NCBI GenBank assembly: GCA_022592445.1
Contig: JABYQR010000243.1
Location: 1 to 64,000, forward strand
From: Cytidiella melzeri
Lineage: Eukaryota > Basidiomycota > Agaricomycetes > Polyporales > Irpicaceae
Direction of reading: 5' to 3'
DNA length: 64,000 nt
Shown here: positions 51,792-62,156 of the stretch, piece by piece
How the letters are laid out: every line of letters begins with the position of its first letter
Numbering within the stretch: the first letter of the stretch is position 1
Notes under the pieces: generated by a model
The model's database searches: none
Told to the model about the DNA's origin: nothing
The model's input: only the letters and a program-made list of their open reading frames with translations
Translations under genes and position numbers: made by a program

Positions 51792-54700
51792 CTAGCTAAG
51801 ATTGTATGTAGATGGATAGATCGTGCAAAGGAAAGCATGGTCAGTCTGGGTATTGAATTCGCGAAAGTGTGAGCGGAGATCTGCAAAGAGTGAAGCTTTG
51901 ATGACCCGGGGCGCTCCGGGGTTTGCTTTGTAGAAGTTGTCAATCGCTTCTTGACTATTCTCGAGGTTTTTGACCGGTTCCCAGCTATTGTGTCCATCTG
52001 AATACCCTTCCCATTTGACTAGGAATTGCAGTTTCTTCCACCGTCCGTGTAGCCTGCTGTGTAGCACCTTTTCAATGACGTACTGTTCTTCTCCTTCTAT
52101 GAAAATAGGATCAGGAGGTGGAGGTACGTCTTTGCCATTGTCGTGCCAGGGACTTAGACGGTTGATGTGGAAGACATGGTGGAGTTGGAGATAGCTAGGT
52201 GGATCAAGTTTGTAGTTGAGATTGCCAATGCTTTTGATGACTTTGTATGGGCCAAGTTGTTTAGGACCGAGTTTAGGGGTAGCCTGGTGGATCTGGACAT
52301 TGTTAGCGTTCAGCCAGACCATGTTGCCCAACTGGAAGACGCGTGGAGATCGCTTCTCAGAGCCATAGAGTTGCTTCATCCTTTCTTTGCTTAGACAAAG
52401 AGCTGCTTCAGTCTCTTTGCGTACTCAAGCCATGTTGTCAAGGCGCTCATCGAGCAATGGGATATCACTTTGCTTGCAGACTGGTATGGTGAAGTCAGGG
52501 TGATATCTGTAGATAACCTCAAACGGTGTTTGTGAATTACCTGCATGTACTCGCGAGTTGAGTGCAAACTCAGCCGCCGGCAGATTATCAACAACCCAGT
52601 CGTCTTGTTGTTGCTGACAGAATAGACGCAGATAGTGTTCAATATCCTGGTCTTTGCGTTCGACTTTGCCATTTCCTTGCAGATGATAGGCAGTTGTAAA
52701 ACCAGTTTCTATGTCTAGGCAGTGATAGAGTGCACGCATGAAGTGTGCTGCAAACTGGGGTCCTCGGTCAGAGAACACCTTCTTGGGAATGCTGTGAAGT
52801 TGGAATACTTCTTTGTAGTGTAGATCGGCAATCCCCTCAGTGTTAACCCTAGTGGTAGTAGGGATGATATGCATTTGATGGGAGTAGTGGTCAACGTAGA
52901 CCGCAATCGAATCAAATCCCTTAGAGGGTGGCAGCTGAGTGATGAGATCTACACCGATGTGTTCCCAAGGTCCGGCCGGAGTTTCCTGAGGCTGTAGTAC
53001 TGCTTTAGGATGTGGAGCTGACGTGTAACGCTGACAGCAATCACAGCCTAGTACGTAAGTCTCTTCAAAGGCATTCGTCTTTGGCCACCAATAGTGTCGT
53101 GAGACTAGCTCTATGGTGCCTTGTTTGCACGGGTGACCAGCTGCGGGAGTGTCATGGCAAGATTTGACAATTTTGTAACGGAGCTCTTTGTTGCCAAGGA
53201 TGTAGAGTTTTCCCTTGTAATAGATGAGTCCGTCACTCTCTTCCCATTTGAGTAAACCGCCGACAAGTTTGCAAGGACCCTGCTCTCAAAGGGTAGCAAG
53301 AGCTTGTGTGACTTCTGCTTCCTGCTCCGTGCATTCTCGGATCTTTGATTCGAGCGGAGAAACAGTAGCGAGTGCACTGGTAGCAAGGATCCAGAAGTGT
53401 TCTGGCTTCAGTACCACCTGATCCTTGTTGTCTTTTTTGTCCGTGACAGCGTGTGAGTGAAGACGAGAGAGAGGATCAGCGTGTATCATGGTACTGCCAG
53501 GCTTGTGAACCAACACAAAGTTGAAAGTCAGCCAAGAGTAATGACCAACGTGCTTGACGTCGAGTGAGGTGTTGTGCAGTTTTCCAGTACTGCAGGTTCG
53601 CGTGATCTGTCCAGATCTCAAATGGTTCCTTGAGCCCCTCAAGGTAGTGGCGCTAATCTTTGAGAGCCTTGGTGATTGCTAACATCTCCCGATCAAAGAT
53701 TTCATAGTTACGTTTGGCTTCAGTCATGGATGCAAATTGGTAGGCATTAGGGTGGTAGAATCCATCTTCCTTTGATTTCTGGGAGATGATTCCACTGGTT
53801 GCGTAGCCTGAGGCATCAACTCAGGGTCCGAGAGTGCCAAGATAGGCTTAGTGGTAGAGGCCTTCTTTAGCAACGTGAAGGCAGTCTGCTGTGCTGGACC
53901 CCAGACAAACGGTACGTCCTTTTTAGTCAGGTTGTGTAAAGGCCATGCGTGCTTTGAGAAGTCTTGGATGAAGCGTTGGTAGAAGTTGGCAAGCCCTATG
54001 AACCCTCTAACTTCTTTGAGGTTCTTGGGTGTGGGCCACGTAGAAACTGCCTGGACTTTGACAGGGTCCATAGCTACTTTGCCAGTGCGAATGATCAACC
54101 TGAGGTACTCAATCTCAGATTTCTCAAACTCGCACTTTTCCGGTTGAAGATACAGATTGTGCTGCTGAAGTTGCTTGAGGACTTCATGAACAACCTTGCG
54201 GTACTCTGTCAGGTTGTTGCTCCAGATCAAGATGTTATCTAGATAGACAGCCACCTTGCCCTCGGCAACAAGGTTGGCGAAGATGTTGTCCATCAGAGCG
54301 TGGAAGGTAGCGGGTGAGTTTGTGAGACCGAACAACATGACCTTAAGTTTGAAGAGTCCTCAGTTGGTAACAAACACCGCTTTGTACTTGTCTCCTTTTT
54401 TGATTCGGACATTGTGATATCCCCAACAAACATCGAACTTGGTGAAGATGTTTGCACCCTTGAGCTTGTTGATAATGTTGGTAGTAAGCGGTAGTGGGTA
54501 ACAATTCTTTACAGTGATGTCGTTGAGTTTGCGGTTCCTGAATAAGTCAGAGTTTGTTGTCCTTCTTTTTGATGAAGAAGACTGAAGAAGCCATCGGAGA
54601 CTTAGAAGGTGTGATGTAACCTTTTGATAAGTTCTCCTGAATGAACTTGTCAAGCTTGGCTTGTTTGTTCAGGGGCATAGGATAAACATTCAATTTGATA

Positions 54701-55524
54701 GTCTCAGGAGCGTCTGGTTTGAGATCAATCTAATGGTCCCAGGGCTGATGATGGGGTAGCCGATTAGACTCTTCCTCAGAGAAGACTTTAGCGTGTCTGT
54801 GATACTCTGATGGAACAATGTCTTTGAAGGAGCACTGAGCTTTGGCTTTGTTTGCTTCGGCAGCAAGCTTGGTAGAGTAGGTGAAGCCAGCCATACACCA
54901 GACTTTGTCAGTGGTGTCTTGGATAATACCGGCTTTGACACACTGTCTACATTCTTTGCGACTACCGTCAACTTTCTGGAAAGGTTCATCAGGAGATTCT
55001 TCCGAGCCACTCGGAATTATCATTTCTCCTTTTTCCCAGTTAACAGTAGGGTTTACGCGCTTGAGCCATGGTAGCCCAAGAATGACGTCTTCTGGACCTA
55101 AGTCCGTGACAAGAAACTCTGCCTTTTCCGTGTGGTCTCCGACTGTGAGTGTAAGGCGAACAAAGTGCGTTAATTGACCAGCTTTATTCTTAGTTCTGTC
55201 AATATTATGCAATGAGATGACCCTTTCGAGCGGGTGTTGAATAATCTTATGCTTCTTGACAAACTGGTGACTGATGAGTAAAGCCGTAGCTCCTGAATTG
55301 ATCATAGCAGGAACGTGAATGCTTCTATTCAGACCTTTAACTAGTACATGTACACGGAAATGCAATGACAACCGATCTAGCAACGGTATAGTACACAAGG
55401 AGATAGTAGATGAGGGGCAGGGGATACGTTCTGTACACAAAGACGATGAGGCAGAAGACGAGGAAAACACCAACGGGGTATCGGGGGGACTCGCAGCTGC
55501 GGCTATGTCACGAGTCCTGATCAA
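51792..55524 (-). pseudogene. Ty3/gypsy Pol (protease, RT, RNase H, integrase, chromodomain), heavily mutated
   Basis: Minus strand from 55524. The protease has INSGATAL where the catalytic motif is DSGA (Asp to Asn), with VILGLPWL downstream. The RT has KFDVCWGYHNVRI, a TGA at 54360-54358 after VFVTN, FGLTNSPATF and YLDNILIWS (normally YLDD), then EKCEFEKSEIEYL and FIGLANFYQRFIQDFS. RNase H is degraded. Integrase: GVDLITQLPPSK, SDRGPQFAAHF, NGKVERKDQDIEHYLR, then the chromodomain WKKLQFLVKWEGYSDGHNSWEP. Many frame breaks. Compared with 62157-64000 it shows abundant CG to TG/CA changes. Confidence 0.9.
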
Positions 55525-56094
55525 AAACCCGCATTGATCTTAGCAGCCATTTCATTTATTTGCTTCTTCTGGATGTCCAACATGTCCTTTAGTGCAGCAA
55601 TCTTAGCATCCTTGTCATTGGATGTGTCTTGGTTTGGTGGGGTAGTGGTCAACAAGGTCGACGAGGTAGCAGCGACATTTTGTCTCTTAGGGACGCCTTG
55701 GAGTTGTTTCAGGCAAACAGCCCCCCAGTGACTGGTGCCACTGCAGTGGTTGCAGACCAGGTTGTCTGGGTGCTTTGAGTCCCTCTTCTTGTGGTTCTTG
55801 GATCCACAAATTGAGCAGCGCTTGCTCATCTCCTTCTTCCATTTCTGGAAGATCTCCTGCTTTCCCAGTCCTGCAAAGAGCGTGTCGAAGGAGGCAGAGA
55901 AGCGGGAAGCGTCAATCTCCATAGTGTTGGGATTGTGGAATGCCTGCTAATGGGACTTGCCATGTCCTGACGAACTGTCCACCATGACCTTGCCGGTGCT
56001 ATTGCAAAGATCGGCAAGTTGAGCATTGACCGCTTTGCATTGGTCTTTGGGTGCATCATAGGTGGTTGCGCGGGTCTGGAAATAGGAGACACGC
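55521..56094 (-). pseudogene. Gypsy Gag C-terminal part
   Basis: SASFDTLFAGLGKQEIFQKW, CSICGSKNHKKRDSKHPDN, intact CCHC knuckle CNHCSGTSHWGAVC, and KDMLDIQKKQINEMAAKIN. A TAG replaces Gln near 55949 (HQQAF region). Cut at 56095 by element E copy 2. Confidence 0.8.
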
Positions 56095-57092
56095 TGATAC
56101 GCCCAGAAAACGGCTAGGCGCAGAGACACGGCAGCAGCCCGCCATTTGCGCAGCCCGCGTCTTCCTGAGCGGCAAATCCCTTCACTTTCCCAGCGTTGCG
56201 AGCACGAGAAGTTCACGGAGGTCACGAGGAGTTTTCCGAGGATCCAAGGACTTGGCAAGGAGCAGCAACCCGCCGGAAACATCCGAGGCCGAGCCTTTGC
56301 ACTGAACTCTAACTCGCAGACACACCCCTTTTGCGTTGGATCATGGGCCGGCCAGCCACCAAGTGTTTCGGACGCGGGTTGGATCAACGATAGAAGAAAA
56401 TTGACTTGCGAACCCCGTTTCAGGAAGACTCCTATCACGCCACGCTGTGCGACTCTTGGACGGCACATCATCACCTGCTCGCAACAGTTGTTGCCCCTTC
56501 AGCGCAAGGGCGCGCGCCGCTTCTCTGTGTCAATCAACGCTGTGTCCTGCCGGGCGTCGACTTGCTGGCCATTTTGCCTCCATGGACGGAAGTACTCTGC
56601 CACTCTGTTTCCTCGCTCTTGCATTTGGGCTTAGGACAAAGAAGGAAAGGTTTAGGAGAGAGGTTTTAGGTGTATAAAAGGTGTTGCCTGTACTGCGTAG
56701 GAAATGAATCAATCCCCACCCCAGTTCTCAGAGTTCATTTTACGCTTTGTGCTCGCGTCGAGGAGGTCTCTTCGCACCACTAGCTGTAGTCTCTCCTGTG
56801 TTGCCTCATTGCGTCTTTCTCCATGTTTATGTCTGCTGCACCTACCATTGACAACCCACCTTGTGTTTGCCGTTATTGTCTAACAGTTCCCCACTTACCA
56901 GACGGTTGCTGCCCATACCGCCCGCGCCGCAAGGTTCTTTGTCGCTACCCCATCATTTCCGCGCCCACGCCGCCGCCCGAACCCTCAGTAGCGCCTACGG
57001 TCTCCCCTGAGAGATCTACTCCTAAATCACCCTCGCCAGTGTCGTCCGTCGCCTCCATTGCAGACTCGCTTGACACCTGCTCTTACTGCGAC

Positions 57093-58568
57093 TGTCGTGG
57101 ATGGCCCGACTAGCCCTTAATTTTCGCAATTTACCTCTTGTTTTTATCTGTAAAACTCCGGGCTGCAGCTCAGTTGCAACCTTCTCTGCATAAACTCCCT
57201 TTTCACGTCTATTAAGCGCCCATATCACGTGGCTTAGACGCTCCACATGGTCACATTACTTGCTACTACGTCACACTGGCATGTGACTTAGCTTAAGTAA
57301 GCCCACATGGCTACAAGCACATGGCTCAGCCCATAACTAGGGTTTGACGTCATAGATACCATTCACATGGACTCCTTTTGTTCTTTCCCTATTGTTCTCT
57401 TTATGGAAGGATGTTCTCACAGGTGTGGGAATGGAATACAATAGTTGGGCTCTGTCGCAGAGCGACTGCTGTGATACTGATAACCCTAAACAAGGGTGGA
57501 GAAGAGGAGGAGTGGAAGTGGAAATGGATCTCCAACGACAACAACGAGGTCAAAGTCGATCATAAGCAGGCAAGCAGGCTCAGAGGCCGGATACTGGCAG
57601 TGCAAATGACGAAGAGGTCAAGATGCAGAACCAGGGAGGGTAAGGGGTACTATATATACTGTGTCTGGGTGGTCTGTGCACCAGTTCCCACACTAGGGAC
57701 TGGAGTAACTGTGGGGCTGGAGTAACAATAGAACAATAAGGGACCAGGGTAACTGTCAAGGACCTGAGTAACTGTCAAGGACCTGAGTAACTGTCAAGGA
57801 CCAGGGTACATAGAACAATAGGACTAGAACAATAGACAATAGAACAATAGCATCAGGAACAATAGAACAATAGGAACTGGGGGAATCCCTAACAATAGAC
57901 AAAAGACAATAGACGGAAGACAATAGGACAATAGGAACTGGGGGAATCCCTATCAATGGAAGTTGAACAATAGAACAATAGCCTAGGTTGATCTGGAACC
58001 GCTCCAGATTGAGTCTAGGGTTTGGGTCTGGACTATTGATAAATAAGGCAGGATGTCACGTGACCCGGGTTAGGGTTAGGTCCGGTAACACTCCTAGCCG
58101 GAAAATAAGCACTCTAGATAGGCGCCTAAGGCTGTAAACGGTCTCTGTTGGACTATCCATGTCAGTCTCCTTTTAGATAGATTCTCTCACGAGTAGAGTT
58201 CTTGGCAAGGTCTAGACAATAGCTATTGTTCTCCTTTAGGTAGTTCTTTTGTTCTTCACCCACACGGCTTCTTGCAAAGCCTGCCCTCAACATGGTCTGT
58301 GCGCAGGTCCCTGAAGTCTATATAAGATGCTGCATGTACACTCCTAGCCCCCCATCTCGACCTCTTGGTCTTTACTGGGCTAGGTAAGCCACTCCCTCCT
58401 GTACTACATAGCTAGTAGTACTCAATGCTAACTTGGTCTTTACTGGGCTAGCAACTTGAACAAAGTCTGATAGCTGGTGAAAGCATTGTGCTCTACGCCT
58501 GCCACCACCTCCTTGTCGTTTTCCACTCTGTGTCCCTTTTAGTTGCGTCGAGCTTTGTCTCCGTGACA
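57093..58568 (+). repeat. Solo LTR-A in element E, interrupted by LTR-B
   Basis: LTR-A parts 57093-57452 and 58165-58568. Flanks GCGAC (57088-57092) and GCAAC (58569-58573) are a one-mismatch target duplication, and E copy 1 has GCGACACTCAG uninterrupted at this point. It keeps the two 20-bp repeats (58364-58383 and 58432-58451) around a 68-bp candidate intron at 58384-58451. Confidence 0.9.
57453..58164 (-). repeat. Solo LTR-B, intron-less form, inside LTR-A
   Basis: 712 bp, TGTCGCAGAG..CATGTCA. Flanks GGCTC and GTCTC differ at one base. It has a single repeat (57595-57610) and lacks the 60-bp segment of the other two LTR-B copies. TATA-like TATATATAC at 57651-57659, telomere-like GGGTTAGGGTTAGG at 58067-58080. 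Confidence 0.9.
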
Positions 58569-58834
58569 GCAACACTCAGAGCGACCACCCAATCCCCCTG
58601 CGCTCAGGACCTTTCGTCCCGCTCGACTGTGATCGCCCGCGCGCGCCGCACCCAGATTGTTGGCTTACACCGGACTTTGAAGGCAAGAACCACAAGTGCG
58701 AACTTGTACAGTTCAATCTCACGAGCTCCACCAACGTCGTCATTGGCCACGCATTCGCTTGCAATACGCATTGCCGCTCGGGAGGTGTTGTCCTGCACTA
58801 TCGCCCCCATGCGCAGTCTATCGAGTCAAATTGA

Positions 58835-59568
58835 TGACATGGATAGTCCAACAGACCGGATTTTTTCCAACATTGTCACAAGTTTATCGCCTTAAGCGCC
58901 TATCTAGAGCGCTTATTTTCAGGCTAGGAGTGTTACCAGACCTAACCCTAACCCGGGTCACGTGACATCCTGCCTTATTTATCAATAGTCCAGACCCAAA
59001 CTCTAGACTCAGTCTGGAGCGGTTCCAGATCAACCTAGGCTATTGTTCTATTGTTCCTCTTCCATTGATAGGGATTCCCCAGGGATTCCCCCAGTTTTTA
59101 TTGTTCTATTGTTCCTATTCTATTGTTCTATTGTTCTATTGTTCTAGTGTTCTAGCTCTATTGTTCTCCGTACCCTGGTCCTTGACAGTTACTCAGGTCC
59201 TTGACAGTTACCCTGGTCCCTTATTGTTCTATTGTTACTCCAGCCCCACAGTTACTCCAGTCCCTAGTGTGGGAACTTGTGCACAGACCACCCAGCCACA
59301 GTATATATAGTAGACCTTACCCTCCCTAGCTCTGCATCTTGACCTCTCTGTCATTTGCACTGCTAGGTGAGTTACTGCATGTAACTTAGTATTATACCAT
59401 ATTAACTCTGTCATTTGCACTGCTAGTATCCGGCCTCTGTGCCTGCTTGCCTGCTTATCATCGACTTTGACCTTGCTGTCGTCGTTGGAGATCCCCTTCC
59501 ACTTCCCCCTCACATCTACTTCACCCTTGTTTAGGGTTTATCAGTCTATCAGCAGTCGCTCCGCGACA
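58835..59568 (+). repeat. Solo LTR-B with TSD ATTGA
   Basis: 734 bp, inverted relative to the other two copies; ATTGA at 58830-58834 and 59569-59573. Sense is plus: TATATATAG at 59303-59311, first 21-bp repeat 59346-59366, GTGAGT donor at 59367, second repeat 59406-59426. It splits element E copy 2 just after the E ORF. Confidence 0.95.
59367..59426 (+). other. Candidate 60-bp intron in LTR-B
   Basis: Donor GTGAGTTACTGC, branch-like TTAAC or TATTAAC at 59400-59405, acceptor CTAG at 59426 within the second direct repeat. Confidence 0.5.
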
Positions 59569-59852
59569 ATTGACTGCAGTCTCATATAGCCTTACGCTTT
59601 GTCTCGCGCTCCAATAGTTCGTCTCCCGTTTGTGACTCTCCTGATTTCGTTTGCACTGCGTCTACTTCTTACCTGCGTTATTTTACTGCGTTATTGCGTC
59701 TGCGTTTCACCTTCACTGCGTCGAGTTTACTGCGTTCACTTTCACTGCGTCTGTGTTTTACAGCGACTACTTTCATCTTTATCAGCAACCACGATTTGTG
59801 TTTGAGACTGGGCCTGCTTTTGCCATCTGCGTCTTTCTGCACGCCGCTTTTA

Positions 59853-60180
59853 CGCTCTGAAAATCATGTTAAGTCCCGCGCTGAGCTCTCAGTTTGGCGC
59901 CATCAGCCCGCGCCTAGCGGAGTTTGTTTAGTGCTGACAATTGCAATTGGGTGGGAGATTAACGTCAAGTGATTAGGCCACCATCGTTCATCAGGAAACA
60001 CCGTTTGGCTCCGGAGATGGGCACCTTGACAAACTTCTCCCGAGGCCGTGGTAGCCGCTGGTGCCTGGATCAGCGTGCTCTGGAGCTCCCAGGAGCACGT
60101 CCACAATGCAGTTTGGCTCCGGAGACTGGCACGCCCTCTCCGTAGACACCAACACTGCACGTTAGCCCTGAATTCCCATC
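59853..60180. other. Unassigned segment
   Basis: Contains two GTTTGGCTCCGGAGA blocks (about 60003 and 60111) and GGAGCTCCCAGGAGC. Minus-strand reading SGAKRCF / SGAKLHC suggests a decayed repeated peptide, but no family is recognised. Confidence 0.3.
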
Positions 60181-60280
60181 GTGGATATCGCGTGTATATT
60201 AGTGATATCCACCCAATATCCACTCTATATCCATTCACATTTATTTCCATGCAATAAAAATGTAATATCCATATAAGCTC
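60181..60280. repeat. ATATCCA-rich short repeat cluster
   Basis: GGATATCG, GATATCCACC, AATATCCACT, TATATCCATT and AATATCCATA within 100 bp. Low complexity; no function inferred. Confidence 0.6.
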
Positions 60281-60429
60281 CCATAACTATAATCCAGATC
60301 CGCAAGGAGCGCCCGTCGGCAGTACTCGTAAGCACGATTATATCCCGTGGCGGACTCATCAGCAATTGGCGCATCAGGAGCATCCAAATCGAGCAGGCGT
60401 CGGCCGCTTCTGATTACATACCTATTGAG

Positions 60430-60890
60430 CCTGGGGGACGTGTTGATTGCAGGCGGTGGCGCCGATTTCGTGAGCGCCCAACATTTTTCAGGCGCCCAAA
60501 CCACTCTCGCTGCCACCACCACGTACCACGGCGACCACACCACCTGCAACGCCCCCCCCACCCCCCCCCCACCACTATCTTTATCTTTGCTCTCATCACT
60601 ACCAACATCACTACCACCCACATTTTTTGAACGAGCCTAGCCTCCTTACCGTTTCCTCTCCAAGTGGTGCTCTTGTCGGTGAATCTATTCGCCACGTCGA
60701 CTTACTGGATCTCTTTGATAAACTACCACAACCATCAACCATCAACATTCCAACTCACGGTAGCGGAGCATCTGCTACCGGAGTCCTCCAACACCGGCTT
60801 TGCCACCTCCTCCTCTCCATAACCTCACGGCAGCGAAGCATCTGCTGCCGGAGTCCTCCACCACCAGCTGTACCTCCTCCTCATCTCCAT
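60430..60890. mobile_element. Fragment related to the right end of the RecQ/DUF6589 element
   Basis: Reverse counterpart of about 46470-46905: GCTGCCACCACCACG..CCACGGCGACCACACCAC, the C-rich tract, TCTTTGCTCTCATCACTACC, and two copies of the palindromic core. It lacks the outer TIR and the genes, so it is a relic of another copy of the same family. Confidence 0.75.
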
Positions 60891-61190
60891 AACCGTCTCT
60901 GTACCCTTTCGGACATCTCTGTCGTCTCTCCCCGTTTGTTGGTCGCTGTGTTCCCTTTCAGACGTCTCTGTCGTCTCCCCGTTTGTTGGTCTGGCTCTCT
61001 CACCTCCTTGTCTGGTCGCCAGTGCCTTCGGTCCAACCATACCTCTCTCTCTCTCGTCTCTCTTGTGTGGTCTGCAGTGCCTCCGGTTTCACCATACACC
61101 ACGCTACATGGTGTAATAGTTGTTTGCGCGCTGTGTTCCCTTTCGGACGTTCGTGTGCACAGAGAGCTGGGCGTGGAGAATTGTAGTTGC
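60891..61190 (+). repeat. Repeat related to Q
   Basis: CCCTTTCGGACATCTCTGTC repeated in variant form at about 60904, 60950 and 61136; CTCTCTCTCTCGTCTCT and CACCATACACCACGCTACATGG match 16800-16910 and the reverse of 36290-36310. No gene. Confidence 0.55.
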
Positions 61191-61298
61191 CTTGGTTCTT
61201 GGTCAGTGATATTATATATTTCACTTCGACACGGTGTGGCTCCAAGCTTCGACAAGAGGAAGGTGCGAGGGGGTAGTGCTAGAGTTACACAACACTGC

Positions 61299-61991
61299 TG
61301 ACACGGAGACAAGGCTCGACGTGACAGACAGGGACACGAAGTGGATATCGACGAGGAGGTGGTGGCAGGCGTGTAGCACAGTGCTCTCACCAGCTATCAG
61401 ACTTTATACAAGTTGTCTAGCCCAGTAAAGACCAAGAGGTCGAGATGGGGGGCTAGGAGCGTACATGCAGCAGTATATATAGACTTCAGGGACCTGCGCA
61501 CAGACCATGTTGAGGGCAGGCTTTGCAAGAAGCCGTGTGAACGAAGAACAAAAGAACTACCTAAAAGAGAACAATAGCTATTGTCTAGTCCTTGCCAAGA
61601 ACTCTACCCGTGAGAGAATCTATCTAAAAGGAGCCCAACTATTGTATTCCATTCCCACACCTGTGAGAACATCCTTCCATAAAGAGAACAATAGGGAAAG
61701 AACAATAAGGAGCCCATGTGGATGGTATCTATGACGTCAAACCCTAGCTATGGGCTGAGCCATGTGTCTGTAGCCATGTGGTCTTACTTAAGCTAAGTCA
61801 TATGCTAGTGTGACGTAGTAGCAAGTAATGTGACCGTGTGGAGCGTCTAAGCCACGTGATACGGGCGCTTAATAGACGTGCAAAGGAGTTTTATGCATGA
61901 AAGGTTGCAACTGAGCTGCAGCCCGGAGTTTTACAGATAAAAACAAGAGGTAAATTGCGAAAATTAAGGGCTAGTCAGGCCATCCATGACA
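61299..61991 (-). repeat. LTR family A, 3' LTR, intron-less form
   Basis: 693 bp with a single 20-bp repeat (61417-61436). A polypurine tract (minus-strand GGAGGGGGGTAA) adjoins at 62003-61992. Same length as 50886-51578. Confidence 0.85.
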
Positions 61992-62156
61992 TTACCCCCC
62001 TCCTAAAATCGAGCGTCCTCGCGAAGCATCACTGTGCTGTGGTGATAGAGGTCTTCTACCCGTCTACAGGGATTCAGCAGAATTGCCCCGATTGTCTAGT
62101 CAGAAGGATGCTAGGAAGTTTCTCCCCTTCTGGTGTCGTTGACTCGACGTTACCCG

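Larger units (their letters stand above)
56095..59852 (+). mobile_element. Element E copy 2, split by three solo LTRs
   Basis: Segments 56095-57092, 58569-58834 and 59569-59852 are collinear with 48766 to about 50310. It starts TGATACGCCC after ACGC. It is interrupted by LTR-A (57093-58568, itself holding an LTR-B) and by LTR-B (58835-59568). Its last 300 bp are missing; other sequence begins at about 59853. Confidence 0.75.
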
